The notes: generated from the letters alone by a model not told the origin. A stretch of 64,000 nt of DNA from Physcomitrium patens (GCF_000002425.4 NC_037263.1:8062917-8126916), one strand, 5' to 3'; shown: positions 25,491 to 37,739, counted from the first letter of the stretch. A program made the numbers and translations.

Positions 25491-27125
25491 ATGGAGAACC
25501 AACAACCAGTGGATTTGACTCAAGGGCCTTCATTTGTTGACCTACTGGTGTCGTGTTGTAACACGCGTATACCGTGAAAATATAAAGAAAGGAGATTTTT
25601 ATTAATGTTCAGTTATCTCAAATATTGGAAGCAACGACCAATTCGAGTGCAAATACTGAGAAGCCAAGGTTAGTCACCTCGTTATAGTCAGCCAAGGCAT
25701 ACTGAAATGCTCCATTTCATTCCAATAACGGGAGTCAGTAGAAAGAAAAAGGACCAATTCAACGACGGGTGAGCCTGGTTCGAAGAGCCAATTAGATCCA
25801 ATTTCAAGACATCCAATCCAAGTCCTATTACAGGCCTCTTACTTAATATGAGACGTGACTTGGTCGGGCAACCCAATGCGGTCCAATTACAGAAATATCT
25901 AGGTCTTACTATGGGCCTCTTAGCCAATATGAGACCTGAATTGGTCGGGCGACTCAATGTGGTCCCGATTACGGGGCTGCAATTCTGTTTCAGGCTGTTC
26001 CGTCCTTTGTGCCGTTCCGAGAACGTTCTTTTGGTAAAAAGATCTCTTAAAGGTAAAAATGGAGGAGACAGCTCTAACGGCAGGAGCCAATTCCGGATCC
26101 AAGATGGAAGATTGAAGAAATTCAAAGGCTAGGGTTTGAAAGAGGGGAGAATTAGAGTTAAAGGGGAAGATAGGTTAAGAAATGAAAAAGAGGAGAATAA
26201 AGTTTGAAGAAGGGTCGGAGAGCTAGCTTCATGCTTTGGAGAAGAAAAGACAAAGAATTGGGATTTTTTTTCTTCATAGGGTTTTGAGAAGACTGAGGCA
26301 ATCGTTGCTGAAGTCAGTGTTGTAATGGTGAATCGGGATTTATAATGAAGTGGATTTGATTACTCTTGACTGTTTTGTGAAATCGAAGTTACATCTGTGA
26401 TTGAAGAATTAAAAAGGTTTCTATAGGATTGAGTATGCGGAGTGAATGAAAATTTTAGGATTAATCTAACAAGGCAGTCAGTGGATACAAGATCGTGAGT
26501 ATAAAGCGGTATCGGAGATTAGTAGATTGGGTTGTTCGGGGTTCTCTGTAATGTCTAGAGACCTACCGGTTGGGGCAAAAAGGACTTCGGTGAGCAGTCC
26601 AAGGACATCCGTATACATTTATGGTATATTCTTATAGTTATTTATATTCCAACAGTCAAAAACTGATAGACTGCTTGAATATTAGGGAATCTCCATACTA
26701 CCTTCTACAGCCAGAGGCCCGGTGCATTCTCGAGCAGGAAAGTATGTAATACGATACCGGATGAGACATTACAATTGTCACAACCTTCAAGTTGATGCAA
26801 TCGAGATGAAGATCTTCAAGAACGACATGTTCTTTCTCGAATAGATGGCAAGATACAATGCTTTTGATATCACAATTTGGGAAGGGACTTCCGATGTTTG
26901 GTGATTTTTCTAGAGATAGGAACAACTCCTAATGGTGTTCCAAATATTCTATTCGAAGGAAGTTATGAAGGCTTCAACAATGATCAAATAACTGGGTGGT
27001 CTTCCTGCCCTGGTATGGGATACTACCAATGGTTGAGAGGCCCTATCAATCATCTTCGAAGAGAACAAAGATCAGAGTATGTAGCAAATATAATTCATCG
27101 TATCATAGATTTCCTCAACATATGA
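25491..27125 (+). pseudogene. Extra ORF downstream of pol in G1 (aORF), split by a solo LTR
   Basis: Starting MENQQPVDLTQGPSFVDLL at 25491, this frame is cut at 25548 by LTR-A. It resumes near 26757 and ends at 27123-27125 in HRIIDFLNI, 41 bp before the 3' LTR. The clean part at 26877-27125 includes NILFEGSYEGFNNDQITGWS. G2 carries the same ORF uninterrupted at 29541-29963, so it is a standing part of this element family rather than chance. Ty3/Gypsy elements usually end with pol. I recognise no domain, signal peptide or membrane span. Function unknown. Confidence 0.65.
25549..26756 (+). repeat. Solo LTR, family A, inside the G1 extra ORF
   Basis: About 1208 bp, clearly GC-richer than its surroundings, starting TGTCGTGTTGTAACACG and ending GTAATACGATA (ACA expected). 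It interrupts sequence that is continuous in G2. Flanks ctgg (25545-25548) and ccgg (26757-26760) suggest a 4-bp target duplication with one change. Its first 28 bp and last 70 bp resemble LTR-B at 31768-33535, including the near-terminal block acagccagaggcccgg. An internal duplication of about 60 bp is present (about 25834-25893 and 25914-25975). Confidence 0.75.
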
Positions 27126-27149
27126 TGACCGCTCCTCGTGGAATCCATT

Positions 27150-27166
27150 CCTAGAAGGGGGGGTAA
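27150..27166 (+). other. Polypurine tract of G1
   Basis: ctagaagggggggtaa immediately precedes the 3' LTR, the position and composition expected for priming of plus-strand DNA synthesis. Confidence 0.75.
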
Positions 27167-27727
27167 TGTCACAGACATACTCATGTAAGCTAATAATTAC
27201 ATATACAAATAGGTAGAAGTAAGTAAAAGTAGGTAAAAGTAAATTAATTCTATAGTATTTAATATGAAAGCTTCCTAGAAGCTTCATAGATGTTGCTTTG
27301 ACTTCATAGGTGTCTTTAATTGACTTTTTGGATTAGAAACGTAGTCAAGAAGTAAGCCATGTGCCACACATGTTGTTAGCTTGAAGATCAAGCTAACTAT
27401 GTGGTCCATACGTAGAAAAACTTATCTTGTAAGTCAAGGTATGTGTCCTACAAAGTCAACACATATTGGAGGTCCTATAGAACATCGCCATATAGCTTCT
27501 AGTTAGATAGTATATATAGAGACAAGAGTGAAGCCTTCTTCACTCTTGTCAACTCCTTTCTTGCTTCTAGTCTAGTTTCAAGGATCTCTAGTTTTCTTGT
27601 CTTTTGGCAATAGCCATTCCAGTTTCTCTTTCAATATATATACTTGTTTATTTATATTTTGTTACTTTTTTTTGAGTAAAGGCTCACTTGTCTGAATTGT
27701 TTTTTCATCGAGTTCTTATTCTTGACA
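27167..27727 (+). repeat. 3' LTR of G1
   Basis: 561 bp starting TGTCACAGACATAC, directly after the polypurine tract agaagggggggtaa, and ending CTTGACA. It is very close to the 5' LTR; the differences I see by eye are mainly C/T and G/A. Confidence 0.92.
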
Positions 27728-27732
27728 GTTTG

Positions 27733-28937
27733 AGTAGTAGAAAAGAATTGTAGCTAGAATTGCTATAGCTAAGTCAAAATTACTAGGGTCTTGGATGTGT
27801 GAGCTCTCTATGGAACAATTGTAATAGCACATACAAAATCAAGGACATATAGGGATGAAGGCTATGAGCAAAGGTATGGCGCAATACACAAACTGATGGT
27901 ATATCAAAAGGGATTGACTCAATGGTGGAGTGATAGATATGTAAATAGCAATTGGCATAGATTTAGTATTTTTTTATGGCCAATGATAAGGATTTTTACT
28001 AATCACATATATGCAATAATATCAGATATATGGATGGATTACATTGTAAAAAATCTTCAAGTCTGCTGTTATGAAATCTGTATTATTAAGTCTATTATTT
28101 TTTTTATTTTTTTATTTTATATAAATATAAAATTTTAAGATTTTTAACCTCAAAAATATAATTGAAGAGCTTGATTAATTATTATAAGAATAGATATTAG
28201 ATCTTATAAATTCAACAATTGAGTGTAAATAGTTTATTTTTTATGCACATATTTATGCTACTTGAAATGAAAGCAAACAAAAAAAAAACGCAAGTATTTC
28301 AAAAATTTATCCAAATTTCTTAATATTTATTTGTTATTGAAACTTAATTAGATTAGCTTAAATTACTAATTAAGAAAATTTACAAATCATATTACAATTG
28401 ATTTTGAGTTTAAATTTTTTACATTAAGAAGCATTTTATAAATATACTATTGGAGAGTTTTAACTAAAGAAAAATCAAGAAGTAAAAAATAAAAATAAAT
28501 TTTTTTCATTTAAATTTTTTTGAAATATTATTATAAATTTAAATATAATATTTTAATAAAATTTAAATTTATTATTATTGTTATTATTTTTTAATTTTGA
28601 TAGCTCATGAAAATAAAAAGTAATAATATCTATTTTATAAGATTATCTTCTTTTAATCTCATTTTTTAAAGTTAATTTTACTAATATTGTGAAAATAATA
28701 AAGAAATTTTATTCTAATTGTATCTTATTAATAATAAATTTTGATATGAAATTAGACTTTATTATTTATAATATAATATTTATTATCATTCATTTTATAA
28801 ATTAATATCATTAAATCAAAGGCCTCATTTTTAGTATTTTTTTACATATAAAAATTAATAGAGTTATTATACTGAAATAAAACTTTTAAAGTCCAAATTA
28901 ACAAGAAGTAATACAAATAGAATATAATAAAAAAAAT
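27733..28937. other. AT-rich spacer between G1 and G2
   Basis: No gene recognised. One open frame at 27896-28138 reads MVYQKGLTQWWSDRYVNSNW but has no recognisable family and degenerates into phenylalanine- and isoleucine-rich sequence; it may be a relic. The rest is low-complexity AT. Confidence 0.45.
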
Positions 28938-28942
28938 ATTAC

Positions 28943-29500
28943 TATCAAGGATATGAACTAAAAGATGATGCATAAACCAATGAAATCCATATCAAAGAAA
29001 TAGTGATAAAATAGAAATAAGGAAGTATATCTATTAAAAAAAAATAGAAAGACTTATTGTTAAAAGACAAGAAAACTTAAAAATCTTGAAACTAGACTAG
29101 AAGCAAGAAAAGAGTTGACAAAAGTGAAGAGAGCTTCACTCTTATCTCTATATATACTATTTAACTAGGAGCTATGTGGCAATGTTCTATAGGGCCTCTA
29201 ATATGTGTTGACTTTGTAGGACACATGCCTTGACTTAGAAGGTAAATTTTTCTATATGTGGGCCACATAGTTAGCTTGGTCTTCAAGCTAACAACATGTG
29301 TGGCACATGGCTAACTTATTGACTACGTTTCTAATCCAAAAAGTCAATTAAAGACACCTATAAAGTAAAAGTAGTATTTATAAAGCTTCTACGAAGCTTC
29401 TATAGAAGATATTATAGAATTAACTTATTTTTATCTACTTCTATTTACTTCTACCTATTTATACAAGTAATTATTGGCTTACATGTATATGTCCATGACA
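28943..29500 (-). repeat. 3' LTR of G2
   Basis: About 558 bp, reverse complement of the G1 LTR, ending gtccatgaca at 29500 and starting tatcaagga at 28943 (tgtcaagga expected). Confidence 0.88.
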
Positions 29501-29540
29501 TTACCTCCATTCTAGGAATGAGTTCCATGAAGAGCGGTCA

Positions 29541-29963
29541 TTATATGTTGAAAAAATCTATGATGCGATGAATTATATTTGTCACATATTCAGATCTTTG
29601 TTCTCTTCGAAGATGGTTGATAGGGCCTTTCAACTATCGATAATATCTCATACCAAGGCAAGAAGACTACCTTATTATCTGATCATTGTTAAGGCCTTCA
29701 TAACTTCCTTCAAATAAAATATTTGGAACACTATCATGAGTTATATTTACCTCTAATAAAATTACCAAACATCTAGAGTCTCTTCCAAGGTCATGATACC
29801 AAATGCGTTGTATCTCACCATCTATTTGACAAAAAATATGTCGTTCTTGAGGATCTTCATCTCGATTGCGTTGACTTGAAGGTTGTAACAATAGTAATGT
29901 CTTATCTAGCAGATCAATAAACAAAGGCTCTTCAGCCAAATCCGCTGGTTATTGGTTCTCCAT
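29541..29963 (-). pseudogene. Extra ORF downstream of pol in G2 (aORF)
   Basis: 141 codons counting the stop, starting MENQ at 29963 and ending RIIDFFNI at 29541. It is collinear with the interrupted ORF of G1. The part from MAEEPLFIDLLDKTLLLLQP to NNDQIIR is open (29667-29939). In-frame stops occur after MENQ (TAA where G1 has CAA) and twice near the C-terminus. Conserved blocks shared with G1 are LGRDxRCLVI, VPNILFEGSYEG and GPINHLRREQRSEYV. It is charged and acidic to neutral, with no membrane span or zinc motif. I know of no family it belongs to. Confidence 0.6.
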
Positions 29964-30069
29964 CTCCTTAGCATCACAACTACAAAGAAGCTACAAATAA
30001 GAATTGAAAGTAAAATGTTATCTTGCCTAGATCTTTTTTTTTTTTATAAGAAAGGTTTTCATCTTGATT

Positions 30070-31767
30070 TTGATGGATGTCATCAATGAAAAGCCTCCAC
30101 TGCCTTTGCTGCATTTGTAAGATTTTTTTTTGGCTCCCATGTATGTTCACTAATATCATATCCGTGCCAATAGACAAGATATTCTAATTTATTTTGGCAT
30201 CGCCTTGAATCTAAGATTTCTTTTACTTTGAAATCTTTATTATTGTCGACTTCTATAGGAGGAGGTGGAGCTTGTCTTCTTTTTGATATGTCCAATATCT
30301 TGTATGGTTCAAAAAAAAACACGTGGAATATTGGATGGATTTTCATTGACTCTGGTAGGTATAAAGGATATGCAACTGGATTGATTTGTGAAGAATTGGA
30401 AATGATCCAAGTCTACGATAGTCCAACTTGTCACAAAGACGAGTGGTCTTGATATTGTGACGAAGTAGCCATATCTTGTCACCTATGTGGAATGGTGGTT
30501 ATTCCTTTCGATAGACATCTGCATTGATCTTTTGTTGTTCTTAAGCTTCTTTTAACTACGCCTTCATTGTTGCATGTAGCTCTGATAAATGATTTGCCAA
30601 ATTTTTTGCCATAGAATTATCAGCTTTTGAAAAGTCAAAAGTATCAAGTCGAGGATGATAACCATAATTGGTAAAGAAAGATGTTTGTTTTGTAGAAGAA
30701 TGTACCATATTATTATAAGCAAACTCTCCAATCGCAAAAGAGTTGTCCAATCATCTTATTGGTAGTTGATGGTACATCTTAAATACTGCTCTAAAACTTG
30801 ATTAACACGCTCTATTTGTCCATCAATTTTGTCTAATCAATTTGAAGATAGAATATCAAAAATAATTTTATATCCACTTTTAGAATCTTGAAAATAGTCG
30901 GCCAAAATCTTGATACAAACTAAGTTCTTTTATCCCATATAATATCTTTGGATAATCCATGATAGCGATAGATGTTGTTAAAAAAGAGCTTAGCTATTTC
31001 TTCACCTATGATAGATTTTGTACATGATAAAAAATGTGCCATCTTATTAAAACAATCTACTATCACAAATATAGAGTTATAAAAACCTAAGATTAGAAGA
31101 TTTGTGATGAAATCCATAGAAATACAAGACGATGGTTGTTCTAAAATAGATAATAGTTGAAGAAGTCCGTAAGGTTGATGACGAGGAGTTTTTGATCTTG
31201 AACAAATACTGCATGACTGAACAAAGTCTTTCACACTCTTCTACATTTGTGGCCACCAAAAATCTCTACATATAAGCTCCAAAGTCTTATTGTATCCAAA
31301 ATGTCCTACTCTTGAAAAGTCATGACATGCTTGAAGAACACATAATCATACTTTTCTTTTTAGAACATATAATCGACCTTCAAAATAGAATAGGTTATTT
31401 TTAACTCAAACTTAGAATTATCTTGAGACTTAGAAGAAGGATTCTTGATATTATGAACAAGAGGATGAGAAGACATACTTGATTGGATTTGTTTCACAAG
31501 GATTGAATCAAGAGTCAATGTTGATTTCATTATTTGAAGATGAAAATACTTTGGCTTCAAGAGAATCATTCTTTGTTAATCAAAAGATGCATCTCCTTCT
31601 TTTGGTACAAGATAAGAATGTCTAGAAAGGGCGTCTGACAAACCTTGTTATTTTTTAAGTTGATATGTGATCTTGAAATCAAAACTTGATAAGGATATGC
31701 TCCAAATGGCTTGGCGATGGTTTAAAACATATGGTAGCATGAAGTACTCGAGATTCTTGTGATCCAT
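30070..31767 (-). pseudogene. pol of G2, C-terminal part (RNase H end, integrase, chromodomain)
   Basis: The chromodomain and linker lie at 30083-30346 and include NKLEYLVYWHGYDISEHTWEP, better preserved than in G1 (HGY retained). Integrase pieces lie at 30556-30750 and 30920-31234 (CSRSKTPRHQPYGLLQ, MDFITNLLI). The open piece at 31360-31569 is the RNase H/integrase linker. The sequence stops abruptly at 31767, where the nested LTR begins, in the codons for MDHKN. Confidence 0.85.
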
Positions 31768-33535
31768 TGTCATATTGTAACATAAATATATAGTGAGAGA
31801 AGATAATATGGATCTTATTTTAAAAGAGCCAAGTTAAATTTAAAGTAGAAAAATATGGATAAAAAATAGAAAGGTAGTAAAACTTCTAGAAGTAATATTG
31901 CCTTTTTAGAAAAGTGACTTCTACTTACTTTGTTGGACCATAAATAAGACAAAATAAAGTAGATTAGAAAAATAAAGAATACAAGTATTTATAGGAAGAA
32001 GTTAGGAGTTGATTTTAACAAAAATTAACTCAATAGAGACAAAATTTGATACCTAAGGAAGGCCAGTTATCAACTAGGGTCGAAATCAGACCTTGAGGCA
32101 CAAAACTAAGCACCTATGGTAACTTGGAGGTTCTTTTGTAGATCAAAGAATGGGATTTGATAGCAAACTAGATAAAGTTTTTATGAGCTTTGGTTTTGGA
32201 CAATTTAGATTTGTAATGACTTTATAAGAACTTTATAAAGTCAAGTTTGTTTTCAAATGACTTGGATTTTGTGAAATAAAATAGGATTGACATTTTGGAT
32301 GATTTCAAGAATTTTGTAATAGATCTAAGAGTGAAATTTTGTAGATTAATGGATATAGTTGTGCTTAATATGTATTATAAATTTTAACTTGATCTAATAG
32401 TTGAATTAAGGATTATTGAGATTTAACTGGATGAAGATATCAAAAAGTGAAATTTTAGATCTAATGAAGATTTTAAAGATTTCTTGCAATCTACTAATTG
32501 GATTGGAGTAAAATTTATAGATTAAGATAGTAGACTTATTTTTCTATATATATAAAAAAATTGAGATCAATTGAATGGTGAAAAGGAGAGATATTGACTC
32601 TTGGAGATTGGCATCAAGGTTGGAAAAGGAGGCCGGCCAACACCCGAGTATATTTTTGAGGTTATCATCTATTTGGTAGTTTTGAACTTTTTCAATTTTT
32701 TGTGCTTTTTGTCGACTTAATTGTTAATAAATGTATAAATTTCGATTTAAGATCAATGGTTCATTCATTAGTAATTGAGATTTAAATCTATTATAGAAAT
32801 TACTAGGATTTGGTTAAGGTTTGTTTTAGGGTTTAGGATTTGGTTAAGATTTGGTTTACGATTTAGGATTTGATTAAGGTTTGATTTAAGATTTAAGATT
32901 TGATTAGAGTTTGATTTAGAATTTAAGATTTAATTAGAATTTAATTTAGGATTTATGATTTGATTAAGATTTGGTTAGGATTTGATTAAGATTTAGTTTA
33001 GGGTTTAGAATTTGGCTAGGATTTAGTTTAGGATTTAGAATTTGGCTAGGATTTGGTTTAGAATTTAGAATTTGGTTAGGATTTGATTTAGGATTTAGGA
33101 TTTAGGATTTGATTTAAGGTCAAGGTTTAAGGTTTGGTTAGGATTTGGTATAGGATTTAGGGTTTGATTAGGATTTGGTTTAGGATTTAGGATTTTATTA
33201 GGATTTATTTAGGTTTTAAAATTTAGTTAGTTTTTGGCCTAAAGTTTGAGTGAAGTCCAATAAAATTTTAACTAGGATTAAATGAAGATTGAATTAAGAT
33301 ATATTTGAGATATATTTGTGAGCATTCTAATATTTCTTTAAGATTTCTTATTATTTCATTTTAATTCTTTTGAGATTTTTTTAAATTTGATTAAAGCTTA
33401 CTTAGTATTATAATGGTCTAATTAGAGTTTAATTAATATTTTATTAAAGCTAATATTTTTTATTATAATTTCCATTCTATTTTCCACAGCCAGGTGCCCA
33501 GAGCATTGTCAAGCAAGACTTCACATATTATGACA
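31768..33535 (+). repeat. LTR, family B
   Basis: It starts TGTCATATTGTAACATAAA, matching LTR-A's TGTCGTGTTGTAACACG with G-to-A and C-to-T changes, and ends CACATATTATGACA. Near the 3' end it has ccacagccaggtgcccag, the block also found in LTR-A and, as a C-to-T-decayed version, in LTR-D. A degenerate tandem array at about 32800-33240 makes it longer than LTR-A. Confidence 0.78.
32800..33240 (+). repeat. Degenerate tandem array in LTR-B
   Basis: About 440 bp built of variants of ggatttggttaaggtttg and gatttaggatttag, with many G/A and C/T differences between units. Some units contain tttagggtttagg, which looks like the plant telomere heptamer. Confidence 0.8.
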
Positions 33536-33859
33536 TATTTTGGTGAATCCAATGTGAAAAGCTTGAAGTGAAAGGTATTTAGAAATTTTTCTTAGTTTAT
33601 TTGAATTATAGAAAAAGAAGGCAAGAAGATGGAAGATGTTGAGTTTTATTGGTGGTTATTGAAATTGATCATCTAGTTAATGGAAAGAACATTGATTTTG
33701 GAGCTTTATGAGTTGTTGGAGCTTTATAAACTATCTTGAAATACAATGGAAATATTTGGATTATAATAGAGTATAATATGACTTTATAGACATGATGGAG
33801 AATTTTGAAGTATCATAAGGTATTTATTGGAGTATTTCAAAGAATATTTTTGATCATTG

Positions 33860-34630
33860 TAGAATAAAATAGAAGATGTATGATCAAGATCTTTAGATAG
33901 GTCGAATATTTTGGATGGATCAAATATTAGTGAGTTTTTTAAGGCTTTTTTTATATTCATAGAGGAGCAACAAAGAATGTAAGCAATTGAAAAAGATATC
34001 ACAAGGGCATTGCAAGGAATCATCAACAAATTTGAGAGGTTTGAAGGGTACAATATCACTAAGTTTTTAGAATTTTATATATATGATATGGAGACATGCC
34101 AAATCCCTGAGGCAAAGATAATTTTAAGCTTCCATTTGGCTATTGAACCTGGGATTCATAAAAAAGTGAAGAAATTTCTTAGAAGGGATGTAGAGACATG
34201 GTCAAAATTTCAAGAACTTTTAAAAGAAGAGTTTATTGATAGAGATGAGGATAGAATTACTAAGCAAAAGTTTTTGGATTGAATAGAATTGCAATTAGGC
34301 AAGTATATGGATCTTTATGAATTCTTGGAAGAATTTGACAAGAAATTTTATCAACTTTTATCCTAAAAAAGACGATCATTGCGTGGTTTAAAAGTAGAAT
34401 TGTTTTTAAATGGTATTGATGATGCTTTGGGAGACGAGCTTTTCATGCTTCTTGTTGATGAGTCTACAAAGAGTGGTTGTACAAATAATTGAGAGAAGTT
34501 AAAGGAAGTAGTAGTTGTTTTAGCAAGGCAACAAGAAGCAAAATCTAAAGGAGTTGCAATATGGCCTAAGAAATCTTCTACTTTGGCTTCTATGTCATCT
34601 TTATTAATGCAAGGGACTAATATTTAAAAA
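33860..34630 (+). pseudogene. gag-like gene of the nested family-B element
   Basis: The clean part is 34010-34282, with INKFERFEGYNITKFLEFYI and WSKFQELLKEEFIDRDEDRI, followed by a stop and continuing in frame through DLYEFLEEFDKKFYQLL and VELFLNGIDDALGDELF. It has the helical composition and WxxFxxLLxxEF pattern of retrotransposon gag capsids. I recall similar gag proteins from moss and lycophyte genomes, but cannot check. It would form the particle. It is broken by several stops and lost after about 34630. Confidence 0.65.
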
Positions 34631-34744
34631 AAAAAAAAATAGAAGAATAAGTGAGGGACTTCAATAGAAGAGCCAATTCTTTACAAATGAAAGAAATTGG
34701 ATCTTATACTAAGGATGGTGAAGGACATAAGAAAGAATTTTTTC

Positions 34745-35900
34745 AACAAAATTATCTAAAAATTCTCAAAAAATATCATTCATTAAATGTTGAAAAGTTG
34801 TCGATGTATTTGTAAGTCTAAAAAGCATGACTTTGTATTCAAAATGCCCATACCTAGTTCAAAATATAGTCTTCCATTCATCTCTTTCTTTAATACATAC
34901 TAGATTATATTCTCTTCATAGATCTATTTTTGTATAGATTTTAGCTTGATTTAGTTGATCCAGTAGTCTAGATATTAAAAGTAGAGGATACCTATTCTTG
35001 ATGGTGATCTTATTGAGTCCTCGATAATCAACATACATTCACAATGATCCATCGTTCTTTTTGTCAAATAAGATTAGAGCTCCTATTGGTGATTTGGAAT
35101 GGCATATGAAATTCTTTGCCAGATTTTCTTCAATATATTCCTTGAATTTAGCCAATTCATTTTGTAATAAACTATAGATTGGTCCAAATGGCGATTGTGT
35201 TCCTTCTTGAAGGTCAATTGAGCAATCATAGGAATGATGTTCTGCAAGAGTATCCACATTCTTCTTCTCAAATACATCTTAAAATTCTTAATATTGACTG
35301 AGAATGCTACTTGAAGTCTTTGCATCATTAGAAACAAATGTGGCATAAATGATAGAAGGTGATCCTTCATTTGCAATATGCAAAAAAGCTCTTGCACCTA
35401 TAAACATAGGTTTAACTATACTACACTTATGGCTTTTTATTGGATTAATATTACTCTTAATTATACTTTTAAAAAAGTTTAGGATAAGAGAAATCTAATT
35501 TATATAAAGATTATACTTTTCTAACCATGATAAATCTAAAATTATTAGATTAGAAGGAGATGTAATTATTTTAAAGATTATCCAACTACTATGACCATTT
35601 ATTGCTACATCTATAGGAATTATTTCATGAATAATATCTTTAGAAGACAATGGACGACCATCTATGATTTCTACCTGAACAGATTTGATTTTTTTTTACA
35701 AACGATATTTTATGACTTTTAACTAATTCTACATCTAAGAAACAAGTTGAGGCTCCTGAATCTATTAAGGTGAAGGCTTTATAATTATTAGGTCCTAAAT
35801 GTACATCTATTATAAAATAAGAAGAGGGTTTTGAGGAGAAGATAGGACCTTTATTAGAAATTATATAAGATTCTAGCTGCACGGTCCTTATTATAGCTCA
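34745..35900 (-). pseudogene. pol of G2, N-terminal part (protease and RT start)
   Basis: Protease lies at 35640-35882, with active site LIDSGASTCFLD intact. The RT N-terminal region lies at 35039-35257 ([20 protein letters not shown], then a lysine-rich stretch before KKNDGSL). The RT fingers continue to about 34800. The region after the FGLTNAP-equivalent block is absent because of the nested element and deletion. Confidence 0.82.
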
Positions 35901-36900
35901 ACAAATTCGTTTTCCAATATATTATCTTCTTTGATAGATGTGCTCTTCATTTTGTGATTTTGTCACATCTTTGGACAATGTTGAGTACTATGCTTAGATT
36001 CTTCATAATATAAGTACAATCCTACTTGATGGCAATGAGTCTTTTCTTGCTTAGTAAGAAGTTTAAAATGTACCACATCAATTTGCATATCTTTTGCTTC
36101 TAAATGTATGTATTGAGAAGATGTTGGTATTGCCATCAAATTGTAGTAACATTGAGGCCTATTTATATGACTCTCAGATCAAAATTCAAAAAATTGATTG
36201 TCATATTTTACAGCAAAGTCAATTATTTGACTTAATATTTGAGGGTTAGGTAATTTGAGCATCAATTTCTTTACTTTATATTATAATCTATAGAAAAATT
36301 GGCTAATAAGTGTAACATCATTCCACTTGATATTAATTGCAAGTTATCAAAACTATGAAGCATATAATGTTACAAATTGATTGCCTTGTCACAAAATATG
36401 GATTTGGTTGGTTGAAACATGAGTTGCATCATGTTTTCCATACATAGACCAAAATTTCACTAAAAATACCTTCAAATTATTCAATATTAGATCTTGTCAT
36501 TCAAGAAAAGATAAAAACTATGATAGTGCTGAACCTGAAAGAAGTGTACTAATGAATCTAACTTGTGATCCTAGAGTTGGATAGCTTTAAGATTGAAGTT
36601 CAATCATAAGTTGTACTTGATTGATAAATCTTCAAAATTTGGATCTTGTACCATCAAACTTCTCAGGCATGGCAATTCTTGGTTTTCTAACACTTGAAAG
36701 ATGTTCTACCATGGGTGGAGGGACATGATTTGGTGCAGATGTTGAAGTAGGTCTAATCATCTCTATAACCACACTTCCTACTATTCTTGTTGATCTTTGT
36801 GGTAGTAAGCTATGTTGATGCATTGCAAGCATCAATTCTCTTTATTATTCTTGCATTTATGCCATTATACTCTTCATTTCAACAAGCTCTACTATAATAA
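35900..36900 (-). pseudogene. gag relic of G2
   Basis: The open piece at 36632-36835 contains SVRKPRIAMPEKFDGTRSKF, the same block as in G1. The remainder, down to the zinc-knuckle region near 35990, is broken. The gag start would lie near 36885 by comparison with G1. Confidence 0.75.
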
Positions 36901-37101
36901 TACTCAAAAAAATATCTCATACCACTCAAGATAAGTAGAAGAAAGGACTTGAGGATATATACAATACTAAGAATAATATCAGTTTAGAAGAGGGTAATCC
37001 ACAACTTCTAATATACTTATATCTTATCATGAAAAAGAAATAATCTACTCTTAATCAAGACAAGACAAAGCTCTGATATTATAAGTAGACTCTTATCAAT
37101 C

Positions 37102-37648
37102 TGTCAAGAATATGAACTAAAAGATGATGTATAAATCACTGAAATCTATGTCAAAGAAAGAATGACAAAATAGAAATAAAGAAGTACATATATAAAAAGA
37201 AATTGAAAAGACTTATTGCCAAAAAATAAGAAAAAATTGAGACTCTTGAAACTAGACAAGAATCAAGAAAGAAGTTGATAAGAATGAAGAGGGTTTCATT
37301 CTTATTTCTATATATACTATCTAATTAGGGGCTAAGTTGCAATGTTCTATAGGACCTCCAACATATATTGACTTTGTAGGATACATGCTTTGACTTACAA
37401 GGCAAGTTTTTCTACGTGTACGCCACATAATTAACTTGGTCTTTAAGCTAACAATATGTGTAGCACATGGTCAACTTTCTAACCCAAAAAGTCAATTAAA
37501 GACATCTATAAAGTCAAAGAAGTATCTATGAAGCTTCTAAGAAGCTTTCATAGAAGATACTATAGAATTAACTTACTTTTATCTACTTCTACTTACTTCT
37601 ATTTATTTATATAGGTAATTACTAGCTTATATGCATATGTCCATGAAA
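37102..37648 (-). repeat. 5' LTR of G2
   Basis: About 547 bp starting tgtcaagaatatg (left edge) and ending ccatgaaa (expected ccatgaca). The candidate primer site follows inside with the same offset as in G1. Confidence 0.85.
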
Positions 37649-37739
37649 ATTATTCAAAAAAATGGAGTGAGTGACTTCTTTAAAAGTACCAAATTTTAGA
37701 ATTTATTAGATTAAAATCAATATCAAAATCATTAAAAAA

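Larger units (their letters stand above)
20126..27727 (+). mobile_element. Near-complete Ty3/Gypsy chromovirus G1
   Basis: A 7.6-kb element with two 561-bp LTRs (20126-20686 and 27167-27727), gag, pol with the order protease-RT-RNase H-integrase-chromodomain, an extra ORF, and a polypurine tract agaaggggggg just before the 3' LTR. Flanks atttg (20121-20125) and gtttg (27728-27732) match at four of five bases, consistent with an aged target duplication. Integrase lies after RNase H and a chromodomain closes pol, which defines a chromovirus. It resembles the Tcn1-like group reported from mosses and lycophytes (inference). Premature stops in gag and pol make it inactive. A 1.2-kb solo LTR of another family is inserted at 25549-26756. 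Confidence 0.92.
31768..34744 (+). mobile_element. Partial second-family Ty3-like element nested in G2
   Basis: A 1.77-kb LTR (31768-33535) is followed in the same direction by a gag-like region ending near 34744, where G2 sequence resumes. The element therefore lacks pol and a 3' LTR. Because G2 also lacks about 660 bp at this point, an insertion followed by a deletion spanning one junction is the simplest reading. LTR ends are shared with the solo LTRs at 25549 and 39487. Confidence 0.75.
28943..37648 (-). mobile_element. Ty3/Gypsy chromovirus G2 with a nested element
   Basis: Minus-strand sister of G1 bounded by LTRs at 37102-37648 (5') and 28943-29500 (3'). Flanks attac (28938-28942) and attat (37649-37653) match at four of five bases. 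The order is gag, protease, RT, then an interruption by a second element at 31768-34744, then the RNase H C-terminus, integrase, chromodomain and extra ORF. At the interruption about 660 bp of pol (RT palm to RNase H, by alignment with G1) are missing, so insertion and deletion are combined. Inactive. Confidence 0.88.
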
